Shown piece after piece: positions 51,866 to 60,367 of a stretch of DNA of 64,000 nucleotides. The stretch is from Chitinophagaceae bacterium (GTDB lineage Bacteria; Bacteroidota; Bacteroidia; Chitinophagales; Chitinophagaceae). The DNA is taken from contig JAFKGQ010000010.1 in the NCBI GenBank assembly GCA_017307755.1, forward strand, positions 434,001-498,000, in the 5' to 3' direction. The position numbers and the translations under genes are program-made. Below the pieces are notes generated by a model that saw nothing but the letters and a program-made list of their open reading frames with translations, ran no database searches and had not been told where the DNA came from. How positions within the stretch are numbered: position 1 is the stretch's first letter; each line of letters begins with the position of its first letter.

Positions 51866-54800
51866 TTAAAGCGTTAGGGTTATTCTACCATTAATAGTTC
51901 TGGGCTGTGGCTGGTTGCCAAAAGGAAGCTCCGGGTCTATTCCAGGATAATTGGTTACTGTAAAAATGTTCTCCATGCTGACCATAAAGCTCATCTGCTG
52001 CAAGCCAAATCTCTTTGCCAGCTTATCGGGTAAAGCATAATTGAGCGACAGATTCTGCAGGCGCAGATAAGACCCATTCGTATAGGCGCCATCCGATAAG
52101 CCAAAAGAAGCATCGCTGGTGCTGGTAATGGTGGTAAATCGTGGATTGCGGGAAATATCTCCCGGCTTTTGCCAATGGTCCTTAAAAACATCCAGGGGGA
52201 TATTGGCATTGAATGCACCCCCGGTCTGGATATACGGCGACAAGGTTGTAAATTTCCTGTAGGCGAGCTGTACATCCAATATGAAATTTTTGTACCGGAA
52301 ATGATTCAGCAACGAAGACTCGAATTTTGGGCTGAGGTCGATAGCGATCCATCTGTCGTCCCCGATTGAACCCGGTCGTGAAGGGCCATTAGCAATAACC
52401 CCATCCTTATTAAAATCTTCGAAGCTCCTTTGTCCTGTCTGGGGATCGATGCCTTTATAGTGAAGCAAATAGACATTATTCAGGGATTTCCCTACTATCA
52501 GGGTGTTATAATAGGAGGAACGTTCTATCCCGGGATAGGCCAGCAATTTGTTTCTGTTCTGGCTGAAGTTCAATCTTGCAGACCATGAAAAACCGGAATG
52601 TTCTATAAAATTTGCGCTTAAAGCCGCCTCCAGACCAGTGTTTTGCACACTTGCCTGCGAATTACCCAGCACCGAAGTAAACCCGCTGAATCCCGGCATC
52701 GGCAATTGCGCCAGCTGATCATCGATGCGTCTGCGGTACACGGCAGCATGCAAATTGATCCTGTCATGTAAAAAACCAAGGTCGACGCCCGCGTTCAGGT
52801 CTTTATCGGTTTCCCAGTGATAATCCTGGTTTACCGCATGTATAGGCATCAGAGGTAAAACGCCATTATAGCTATATAAAGGTACGCCGTTGGCTGTCCT
52901 TGCCCATTGTGAAAGGTATTGATAAGCAACGTTTGGATAGTTACCCGTGGTTCCGTAGGAAGCTTTTAATTTCAACAGGCTTAGCCAGGATGGGAGCAAA
53001 TTTTTTATCCATTTTTCTTCCGTTGCCAGCCAGCCCAGACCGGCAACGCCAAAAGATCCAAATTGTCTTCCCGGACCAAAATTAGAGGAGCCATCCCTGT
53101 TACCGCTGAGCTCAATGATGTACTTATTATCCCAAATATAATTGATACGTCCATGCAGATCAACGTACTTACTCTGGCTATATTCCTGGGAGCTGGCAGA
53201 ATAAGGTGCATTATTAATGGATTGGGTCAACGCATCATTGGTATACCCGAGTCCAAACGAATTGAGCCCATTGGCAGTGGAGCTATTGAGGTTGCCGCCC
53301 AAAAGCACGTTTAGCGTTCCTCTTCCGAGGACACGGGTATAGGTAAGCTGAGGGGAAATATTCCATCCTGTGGTTTTGCTGTCGCCAAAAAAGACAGATG
53401 CTGTAGGATTATACAGTGGATTTTGAGAAGCGATCGTGGTAGTCGTACTATTTTTGTTCAGCCCGAGGTTGTAACCCATCTGCACGCTTATCTTCAAGCC
53501 TTTTATCACCTGATAACCTATATTCAGGCTGCTGTTCAAAAGATCAGAACTCGATACAGAAGGCTGCAGCAAACCCGCAAAAGGAAAAGATGCCGCTATC
53601 CCGGCCGCATTCCAGGCTGCATAGTTCAAATTCCCCTTATCATCATATATAGAGGGCAGATTGGGCGACATCGTGGTAATCCCGTTAAGCGCTATCTGCC
53701 TGGCTCTATTGTATCCGTAAGTAGTAGCAAGGTCCACGGCTAACTTTTGATCCAAACTATGGTGGCTTATATTAAAAGAAATATTTGCCGAGTTATTGCT
53801 GTTATTATCCGCCAACGGGGATATATCATTCCGTTTGCTGTACTGGCCGCTGATGCGAAAAGTAGTCTGCTCGCTTCCTCCTGTCAAACTAGCCTGTACA
53901 GAGGTGCTCCGTGCGGACCGCCACAATACTTTTTGCCAGTCGACATTGCGTTTGGGGTCCCACAGCACAAGGTCAGGGGCTATAGAAACGGAAGGCGTAA
54001 GACCATCGTTGGCCAGGGCTTCCGCCCGCATTTGCAGGTATTGACTGGTATTCAGCATGTCATAGTGCCCGATGACATAGTTGGTCATATGGTTCACGCT
54101 GACATTGAAATCTGTTCTGCCAGGTCTGCCTTTTTTTGTGGTGATAAGGATCACTCCGTTGCCGGCACGCGATCCATACATGGCCGTCGAAGCGGCATCC
54201 TTCAGGACTGTAATGCTTTCAATGTCATTCATGTTCAGGTTGGCCAGGGGGCTTTGTCCCCCGGAAAAGGACATACCGGCCTGTTGAAGTCCTGTCGACC
54301 CGTTCCTGTAGGACGAATTCTGCAATTCCCCGATGTTGGCCTGGATCAGCGGTACGCCATCTATAATGTATAATGGATCGGAAATTGAAGTTGGATCGAT
54401 AGAACTTCTTCCCCTGATCTCCACTTTTACGGGGGCGTTACTGTAACCGCTGGTTGGCGTGACCAGCATTCCCGGAACAATGCCCTTTAAGGCAAGCAGG
54501 GGGTTGGATACGGGCTGCCTGTCAAGCTCACGGGCATTGACCTGACTGATCTCTCCAATGGCAAGACGTCTGGTGGTCGCGCCACCGTATGCCTGTACCT
54601 GTATTACATCGAGCTCATTATTGGTTTCTTTTAATGTGATCGAAAATTCAGTCTGTGGTACGGACATCCATTTCCCCGCAAATTCAACCTGGGCTGTTAC
54701 CGGGACATCCTGTGGCACATAACCTATAAAACTGACGTGCAAAGTATCGTCCGCACGCAGGTTTTTTAATTCAAATATCCCATTGGCCTTTGTGATGGTT

Positions 54801-55237
54801 CCCTGGTGAGTGCGTTTTATGGTCAGGGAGGCGCCGTTCAGTCTTTCGTCCTTGCTGCCGTAAACAATACCGTGTACATCACTTTGAGGGGGTGGGGTTT
54901 CTTGTATTTTCGGGCCGGTATCGCCGTTCTTTTTTGCATTGTCAATGACGATCACGACTATGTTCCCCACCACGGAATAGCTAATGGGCGTATTTTTAAA
55001 ACATTGGTTCAGTACGGTCTGCAAGTCCGCCCGTTTTACATGGAGAGACACTTTACCGACCGTGCCCGGGATCTCCTTATTGTAGAAAAATGAAACGCCC
55101 GTTTGTTTTTTGATCTCTGCCAGTACGGTTTCAAGCGGAGCATCCTTTACGGAGAGGGTAATTTCCCGGGCCTGTTGAGCCGGCAACCTGACGCTAAACA
55201 GCAGGCATGCCAATAAAGAAAATAAAGATCTTTTCAC
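51866..55237 (-). CDS. SusC/RagA TonB-linked outer-membrane transporter with STN domain (second operon)
   Basis: About 1123 residues. No ATG precedes the signal peptide; GTG 55237 begins it (KRSLFSLLACLLFSVRLPAQ), so GTG is taken as start although the frame runs on to a TTG at 55330. Next come STN (REITLSVKDAPLETVLAEIKKQ), a linker, a carboxypeptidase-regulatory-like domain (GIVYGSKDERLNGASLTIKR), the plug (VEIRGRSSIDPTSISDPLYI, VLKDAASTAMYGSRAGNGVI) and the barrel, ending in RTINGRITLTL. The STN domain links transport to FecR encoded 158 bases upstream. Confidence 0.93.
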   Translation of the reverse strand: MKRSLFSLLACLLFSVRLPAQQAREITLSVKDAPLETVLAEIKKQTGVSFFYNKEIPGTVGKVSLHVKRADLQTVLNQCFKNTPISYSVVGNIVVIVIDNAKKNGDTGPKIQETPPPQSDVHGIVYGSKDERLNGASLTIKRTHQGTITKANGIFELKNLRADDTLHVSFIGYVPQDVPVTAQVEFAGKWMSVPQTEFSITLKETNNELDVIQVQAYGGATTRRLAIGEISQVNARELDRQPVSNPLLALKGIVPGMLVTPTSGYSNAPVKVEIRGRSSIDPTSISDPLYIIDGVPLIQANIGELQNSSYRNGSTGLQQAGMSFSGGQSPLANLNMNDIESITVLKDAASTAMYGSRAGNGVILITTKKGRPGRTDFNVSVNHMTNYVIGHYDMLNTSQYLQMRAEALANDGLTPSVSIAPDLVLWDPKRNVDWQKVLWRSARSTSVQASLTGGSEQTTFRISGQYSKRNDISPLADNNSNNSANISFNISHHSLDQKLAVDLATTYGYNRARQIALNGITTMSPNLPSIYDDKGNLNYAAWNAAGIAASFPFAGLLQPSVSSSDLLNSSLNIGYQVIKGLKISVQMGYNLGLNKNSTTTTIASQNPLYNPTASVFFGDSKTTGWNISPQLTYTRVLGRGTLNVLLGGNLNSSTANGLNSFGLGYTNDALTQSINNAPYSASSQEYSQSKYVDLHGRINYIWDNKYIIELSGNRDGSSNFGPGRQFGSFGVAGLGWLATEEKWIKNLLPSWLSLLKLKASYGTTGNYPNVAYQYLSQWARTANGVPLYSYNGVLPLMPIHAVNQDYHWETDKDLNAGVDLGFLHDRINLHAAVYRRRIDDQLAQLPMPGFSGFTSVLGNSQASVQNTGLEAALSANFIEHSGFSWSARLNFSQNRNKLLAYPGIERSSYYNTLIVGKSLNNVYLLHYKGIDPQTGQRSFEDFNKDGVIANGPSRPGSIGDDRWIAIDLSPKFESSLLNHFRYKNFILDVQLAYRKFTTLSPYIQTGGAFNANIPLDVFKDHWQKPGDISRNPRFTTITSTSDASFGLSDGAYTNGSYLRLQNLSLNYALPDKLAKRFGLQQMSFMVSMENIFTVTNYPGIDPELPFGNQPQPRTINGRITLTL

Positions 55238-55395
55238 GTAAAAATTAGTAGTTAGTGATTGGTTAATTATTGATTGAACGGTCTTTTTAGGCAAAAAAAT
55301 TTTTGTCGGACTGTAAGTACAGTTCTGCAAGCTGTAATTTATTCCACAGGTTTTTTGAAGGCTTAATTTTGAATTACCGGTGTTTCAAGAATGGA

Positions 55396-56526
55396 TCAAT
55401 ATTTAACAATTATCTTTTTCCCTTCTATGCTAAAATGAATTTTAGCTGCTTCCAACACTTTTAATACCTCGGAGAGGCTGGTATTCCGTGGGATCTCACC
55501 ATTAAAGCTGACCTGAGATGAATTTCCCTGGTATTCCACATCCAGGTCGTACCACCTGGAGAGCTTACGCATGATACTTTCAATATTTTCATCACTGAAT
55601 CTGAAATAACCATCCTTCCAGGCAATGGCATCTCCGGTATTGACCGCGGAGACAGTGGTCTGATGGTTTTGAGTAAGCGCCTGCAGACCTGGCTTAAGCC
55701 TTAAACGTGTCCCTTTCGAAAGGTCCGCGCCGGAATTAAAAACATCTACGGCACCTTCCACCAGCACGGTCTTTGTCGCCGGCTCATCGCCATAGGCATT
55801 TACATTAAATGCGGTGCCTATATCCTCAATAACCTGGTCTTTGGTGGTCACCCTGAATGGCCAGGAGGCGTTATGAACTACTTCAAAATAGGCTTGTCCC
55901 GCAACCTCCACCTGTCGTACTTTACCGAAGGATACAGGATACGTAATGGAAGACGCAGCATCCAGCTTCACTTTGGTCCCATCGGGCAGCACCACAGACC
56001 ATTGTCCTCCCCGTGGTGTGGTGATGGTATTAAAGGCTTGAGCACGCGCCTCTCCCGATGAGCTGTTGCCCTGGTAAGCAATTGTACCATCACTTGTTTT
56101 TTTGATGGTCTGACCGCCTTTTTCCGAAATGGTCCCCATAGCCGCATCTGTTAAGCTGATCTGCTGCCCATCCGCGAGTTTTAGCGTTGCTTTGTTGCCG
56201 CCCGGAGTGATAACACCAGCGGTCTGATCTCGTATCGTTTTCGGGGCCTGCCTTTGGAACAGGAAATACGCGCCGGCAATAAAGGCAAATAACACGGCAG
56301 CGGCGACAGCAACACGCGGCCATATGGATATGCGTTTTGCCGGACGGATGTAGTGAATCAGATGTTGCTCTACTTCATCCAGGTCCTTCGTTAATTCTTC
56401 AATGGAATGGTTTAGGGGTTTTTCCGGCTGTTTGAGATACCATGTTTCTACCCATGCTTTCTCCTGTTCGGTGCATTGGCCGAGATAATAACGTTCCAGC
56501 AATTTGATGATCTCCTGATTGTCCAT
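55396..56526 (-). CDS. FecR family anti-sigma factor (second operon)
   Basis: 376 residues. A cytoplasmic N-terminus of about 65 residues (MDNQEIIKLLERYYLGQCTE) is followed by one membrane helix (VAVAAAVLFAFIAGAYFLF), the FecR domain (TPRGGQWSVVLPDGTKVKLDAASSITYP, VEVAGQAYFEVVHNA, IGTAFNVNAYGDE) and a C-terminal DUF4974/STN-like region (IESIMRKLSRWYDLDVEYQG). The ATG lies three bases from a repeated promoter-like element at 56530, so the mRNA from that promoter would have almost no leader. It is 97 bases downstream of the sigma gene. Confidence 0.94.
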   Translation of the reverse strand: MDNQEIIKLLERYYLGQCTEQEKAWVETWYLKQPEKPLNHSIEELTKDLDEVEQHLIHYIRPAKRISIWPRVAVAAAVLFAFIAGAYFLFQRQAPKTIRDQTAGVITPGGNKATLKLADGQQISLTDAAMGTISEKGGQTIKKTSDGTIAYQGNSSSGEARAQAFNTITTPRGGQWSVVLPDGTKVKLDAASSITYPVSFGKVRQVEVAGQAYFEVVHNASWPFRVTTKDQVIEDIGTAFNVNAYGDEPATKTVLVEGAVDVFNSGADLSKGTRLRLKPGLQALTQNHQTTVSAVNTGDAIAWKDGYFRFSDENIESIMRKLSRWYDLDVEYQGNSSQVSFNGEIPRNTSLSEVLKVLEAAKIHFSIEGKKIIVKY

Positions 56527-56529
56527 GGC

Positions 56530-56590
56530 TTATAATATAGACCTCTAACAGGAGCGAAGGATGTAGAAAAAGAAGAAAAAAAGTTTTTAC
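56530..56590 (-). promoter_or_regulatory. repeat element A, candidate ECF promoter of fecR
   Basis: In gene direction it reads CTACATCC..., then TGTTAGAGGTCTATATTATAA, ending three bases before the fecR ATG. The last 15 bases (AGGTCTATATTATAA) are identical to element B at 60092, and the whole ~60 bases are alike, including AAACTTT and CTACAT blocks. GTC fits an ECF -10. Direct dependence on the adjacent sigma is inference. Confidence 0.6.
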
Positions 56591-56623
56591 CTGAAAATCA
56601 GCTTATTATGTCAATAGGAGCAT

Positions 56624-57205
56624 CTAAAAGATCCGTAGCAGGAGCATCAGCCAAACAAAAAGGCCCAGTTTTGTTCTAAGTATTTTTAATGCATTACTGA
56701 CCTGTCTTTTAACCGTACTTTCTTTAATACTCAGCTTCAGGGCGATCTCTTTATTGCTGAGGTGATGTTTCCTGCTCAATACAAACACTTCCCTCATTTT
56801 CTCCGGAAGCTCATTGATCTCTTTTTCAATCAGCGCTGCCAGGCTGCTCTGCCTTACTTTATGATCGGTGATGCAATCATCTTCATGGATCGCTGTTCCA
56901 AGGGACGCGATATAGCCTGTTACTACCCGTTGGTGAGTAAATATCTTAATTACTCTGTTACGTATAGCGGCGTACAGGTACCCGGACAAATGCGATCTCA
57001 GGTCCAATTCAGTACGTCTATCCCAAAGTGTGGTAAAAAGCTCCTGTACGATGTCTTTCGCCTGCTCCCTGTCCCCCAGTCTTTTTAACGCATGCAGGAA
57101 CAGGACCCATTTATACCGAGTGTAAATTTCCGTAAATGCACCCTGATCTCCGGACATCAACAAATCAGTCAGCTCAACATCAGAAAGTGTGCTATATGCT
57201 TTCAT
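56624..57205 (-). CDS. ECF sigma factor of the second operon
   Basis: 193 residues from ATG 57205 (MKAYSTLSDVELTDLL). Sigma region 2: DQGAFTEIYTRYKWVLFLHALKRLGDREQAKDIVQELFTTLWDRR, with LSGYLYAAIRNRVIKIF. Region 4: LPEKMREVFVLSRKHHLSNKEIALKLSIKESTVKRQVSNAL. The C-terminus is hydrophobic (LGLFVWLMLLLRIF), a common end for this subgroup. The frame extends to 57274 but would overlap the M16 gene; ATG 57205 sits 34 bases after that gene's stop, so the two are probably one transcript. Confidence 0.94.
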   Translation of the reverse strand: MKAYSTLSDVELTDLLMSGDQGAFTEIYTRYKWVLFLHALKRLGDREQAKDIVQELFTTLWDRRTELDLRSHLSGYLYAAIRNRVIKIFTHQRVVTGYIASLGTAIHEDDCITDHKVRQSSLAALIEKEINELPEKMREVFVLSRKHHLSNKEIALKLSIKESTVKRQVSNALKILRTKLGLFVWLMLLLRIF

Positions 57206-57239
57206 GCTTAGGGTTTCACTGAACCCAAATATAAGAATT

Positions 57240-60062
57240 TCACTGCGAAGTGCCGGCGCCTGAATTTTTTGCATATTTTTCAGGTATCAGGATAAAGCTG
57301 ATGTAATTCTCTCCAGTGAGATATTTTGCTGCAAGATCTTTTAAACCTTTAACGGTAATCTTGCTCATTGCTTCATCATAGTGATCCACTGTCGTCAAAG
57401 GTTCGTTGTTGATCAGCTGCGAGTTGAGATAACCCAACCACTGATCATTCGTGCTCAGCGCAATTTCCCTGACCCTCCTGGTTTCTTCCTTGTGCTTATC
57501 GATGTCATCCTGTGCAGGACCATTTTTAACGACCTTTTCAACTTCATCCATTGCGGCGGCAATCAGGCGATCCACATTGTCCGGCGTACAAGCAAAGGAA
57601 ATCGTCATATGGAATCTTCCCAGCGGAAGCTTTACAGTATTCAAGTCGACATTCGGGGTATATACTCCACTCTCCTGTTCCCTCAAACGCGCGGTCATCC
57701 GGATCTGAAGGATCCCCTTCAAAGCCGCCATTTTCACATCATTCTCATAGCTGTAATCAAAAGGCCCGGAAAGCACCATCATTACAGTCGCCCTTTCTGC
57801 CGTCCCTTTGTAAACAGTCCTGGAGAACCTTCCCGGAGGAATATGGATCCCGAGATCCCTGGATTTTTCTTTTACTCCTTTGGCCGGCAAGGAGCCCAGG
57901 TATTTTTCCAACAGCGGCTTAATTTTCGCCTCATCAATACTTCCGACAAAAGTAAAAGTAAGACCGGAGGCGTCGGCAAAACGCGCCTTGTAAAAGCTCA
58001 ATATACTATCCAGGTTCAGGCGATCTATCTTTTCCAGCGACGGGGGCGAACGCCGGATGTTATAATTACCTAATACATTATTTATCGTATCGATGTATGC
58101 CGTATTTGGATCAACTTCACGATTTGCCATCGCTGTCCTTGCTTCGATGATCATAGCTTTGAAAATTTCCTTATCTACACGGGGCTCTGTAAAGTAGCCA
58201 TACACCAATTGAAGCGCTGTTTCCAGATCTTCAGTACCCGATACTCCATTAAGACCCTGTTCACGGTCACCTATGTATGGTATTACCCGCACTTGTTTAC
58301 CTGTAAGAAATTTTTGCAGTTGGACAGCCGTATAATTTCCTACTCCTCCTGCGCCCACAACAGCCCCGGCAATCTCTGCGCCCGGAAACCCAGCATCGGT
58401 ACTCAGGGAAGTCCCTCCCCTAGAGAAAGAAGAGAAGACGATCTGACTGTTGGAAAAATCCGTCTTCTTCAGCAGTACATTCACCCCATTGCTTAATACA
58501 AGCCTGGTAATACCCAGTTCTATTTTCTCTTCCTTTACAATTTTCCCCTCTGCAGGATTGGCCTTTAGCAACGGCAGGGAGCCGACGTCATCTTTATATG
58601 TTTTCAGCTTTTCTTTATTGACGCTTTTTATCCAGCTTAATACGGTGGTTTTATCAGGGAGATCCGCTTTATCCTTTTCAGGCGCTATAATCACGATATC
58701 GCGATTGCTGTCTTTAACATATTCATCGATTACCGAATTGACATCCTTTAAGGTTATGCCGGGAATAAAGCGTTTTACCAGCTCATTCTCTTTGTCAACA
58801 CTAAACGCCGCGGTTTGTGTTAAAAAGTTCTGAAGACACTGATTGACATACGTCCCTGATTGCGTTTTGTCCTTTTCTTTTATTGACGCCTCCATGTTGT
58901 TCAGGATAGTCAGCCTGGCACGATCCAGCTCGGTCTGCGTAAAACCAAATAGCTGTGTACGACGGCTCATTCTCCAGGCAGCCTTAAAACCTTTCTCCAG
59001 CTCACCGGGCTTAGCCACGACATTGACGGCATACATATCCACATCAGCCATTAAGCCCCCGAGCCCTGCATCGGCGCTCCTGAATGGTGCATCACTCTCA
59101 TTCGACATTTCGGCAAAGCGTGCCTTCAGCATCTGGTTAAACATCATTCCGACCAGTGAAGCCCGATAGTCCGCAGCTGTCCTGACAACCCGTGCCCTGC
59201 CTTTGAACATCACCTGTATATCAGTGTAATTCAATTCTTTGTCGGTGACTGTTATAAACCCGTTCTTTCCTGTCAGGGGAACACTATATTTTGTTCTTGG
59301 TTTTTTATTCGTGGGGTTTTTAAGATCGGCAAATTTTTCCCTGATGCTTTTTTCCATTTCGGTCACATCGATATCACCTACAACAATCAGCGCCTGCAAG
59401 TCCGGCCGGTACCAGTCCTTATAAAAGGTTTTAATGGCCTCCGGTTTGAAGTTCTGTATTACCTCCTCTTTTCCAATGGGGTTACGTGAAGCATACCTTG
59501 AATAGTTGAGAAGCAATGGAGTGGTTTGTTCCTGTATCCTCTCACCGGCGCCTTTTCGCAAACGTTTCTCCTCCAGGACTACCCCGCGTTCTTTGTCGAT
59601 CTCTTCCGGGTCCATGGTAGCGTCCTGGGCCCAGTCCCGCATAATTTGAATTCCATGTTCTATTATCTCTGGTTTATCGGACGGCAGAGGCAGCTTGTAA
59701 ACAGTTTCATCAAAGCTGGTGTAGGCATTCAGGTCTGAACCAAAACGCACACCGGACTTTTCGAGATAATCCACCAGCTCATTTTTTGGAAAATGTTTGG
59801 TCCCATTAAAACTCATGTGCTCGACAAAATGTGCCAATCCCTGTTGTTCATCAGTCTCAAGGATAGAGCCGACCTTGTTAGCCAAATACATAATGACCCT
59901 GTCTTTAGGTGTATTGTTATAGCGAATGTAATAGGTAAATCCGTTTGGTAATTTACCTGTACGAACTGCAGGGTCCAAAGGGAGCGGCGCCTGCCCGGTG
60001 GAAGGTATAGATACGCTCAGCGTTATAATGGCTACAAATAATTTGTGTTTATCGTGAAACAT
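57240..60062 (-). CDS. M16-family zinc metallopeptidase, exported (double-domain)
   Basis: 940 residues with a signal peptide (LFVAIITLSVSIPSTGQA). The catalytic inverted zinc motif HFVEH is at 78-82 in LAHFVEHMSFNGTKHFP, with the downstream Glu in IDKERGVVLEEKRL (about 155). The second half is the inactive M16 domain (LVLSNGVNVLLKKTDFSNSQIV, AGAVVGAGGVGNYTAVQLQKF). M16 enzymes such as PqqL cut small folded or partly folded peptides in a closed chamber; E. coli PqqL works with a TonB transporter. Being first in this SusCD operon suggests it degrades an imported peptide (inference). It has its own copy of the repeat promoter upstream. Confidence 0.94.
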   Translation of the reverse strand: MFHDKHKLFVAIITLSVSIPSTGQAPLPLDPAVRTGKLPNGFTYYIRYNNTPKDRVIMYLANKVGSILETDEQQGLAHFVEHMSFNGTKHFPKNELVDYLEKSGVRFGSDLNAYTSFDETVYKLPLPSDKPEIIEHGIQIMRDWAQDATMDPEEIDKERGVVLEEKRLRKGAGERIQEQTTPLLLNYSRYASRNPIGKEEVIQNFKPEAIKTFYKDWYRPDLQALIVVGDIDVTEMEKSIREKFADLKNPTNKKPRTKYSVPLTGKNGFITVTDKELNYTDIQVMFKGRARVVRTAADYRASLVGMMFNQMLKARFAEMSNESDAPFRSADAGLGGLMADVDMYAVNVVAKPGELEKGFKAAWRMSRRTQLFGFTQTELDRARLTILNNMEASIKEKDKTQSGTYVNQCLQNFLTQTAAFSVDKENELVKRFIPGITLKDVNSVIDEYVKDSNRDIVIIAPEKDKADLPDKTTVLSWIKSVNKEKLKTYKDDVGSLPLLKANPAEGKIVKEEKIELGITRLVLSNGVNVLLKKTDFSNSQIVFSSFSRGGTSLSTDAGFPGAEIAGAVVGAGGVGNYTAVQLQKFLTGKQVRVIPYIGDREQGLNGVSGTEDLETALQLVYGYFTEPRVDKEIFKAMIIEARTAMANREVDPNTAYIDTINNVLGNYNIRRSPPSLEKIDRLNLDSILSFYKARFADASGLTFTFVGSIDEAKIKPLLEKYLGSLPAKGVKEKSRDLGIHIPPGRFSRTVYKGTAERATVMMVLSGPFDYSYENDVKMAALKGILQIRMTARLREQESGVYTPNVDLNTVKLPLGRFHMTISFACTPDNVDRLIAAAMDEVEKVVKNGPAQDDIDKHKEETRRVREIALSTNDQWLGYLNSQLINNEPLTTVDHYDEAMSKITVKGLKDLAAKYLTGENYISFILIPEKYAKNSGAGTSQ

Positions 60063-60091
60063 TAGTTTTAGTTGAATTGGTTAGGTCTGAA

Positions 60092-60152
60092 TTATAATAT
60101 AGACCTTTTACAAGCGCATAGTATGTAGATGGGAGAGAAGAAAGTTTATAAC
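60092..60152 (-). promoter_or_regulatory. repeat element B, candidate ECF promoter of the M16 operon
   Basis: In gene direction CTACATACTATGCGC, then TTGTAAAAGGTCTATATTATAA, about 30 bases before the M16 ATG. It shares a perfect 15-base core and most of ~60 bases with element A at 56530-56590. Both lie ahead of genes flanking the same sigma gene, so autoregulation is likely (inference). Confidence 0.6.
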
Positions 60153-60241
60153 TTATTAAAAATCAGTAAAATAAAATTGGGGAGATTAATCAACGGCACA
60201 TACGCTATGTCGTACTCTTCGCCAGAGAGATCGAGATGGTA

Positions 60242-60272
60242 TTGCATCTATAAATCTAATTTTTTATCTTTG
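60242..60272 (+). promoter_or_regulatory. predicted housekeeping promoter of rtcB
   Basis: TTG at 60242-60244 and TATCTTTG at 60265-60272 are 20 bases apart, matching the TTG / TAnnTTTG Bacteroidota promoter. The start of transcription would fall near 60280, giving a leader of about 90 bases. Confidence 0.6.
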
Positions 60273-60367
60273 CCCTCCGAATCATTTCGGCTGCTGACAT
60301 CTCTGTAAGGGGCAGATGTCCTACCAAGCCCCACGATCTAATCTTTTTTCATCAAGAATTAAGGAAA

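Larger units (their letters stand above)
60063..60367. other. 305-base divergent spacer between the M16 operon and rtcB
   Basis: This is the only gap above 300 bases. It holds element B (60092-60152, minus strand), a predicted plus-strand promoter (60242-60272), and an rtcB leader of about 90 bases that contains the inverted repeat ACATCT/AGATGT near 60296-60320. I see no open frame or RNA gene in it. Confidence 0.6.

Noticed and set aside
57206..57274. N-terminal extension of the second ECF sigma factor
   Set aside because: It would overlap the M16 gene and adds residues not found at the start of ECF sigma factors.
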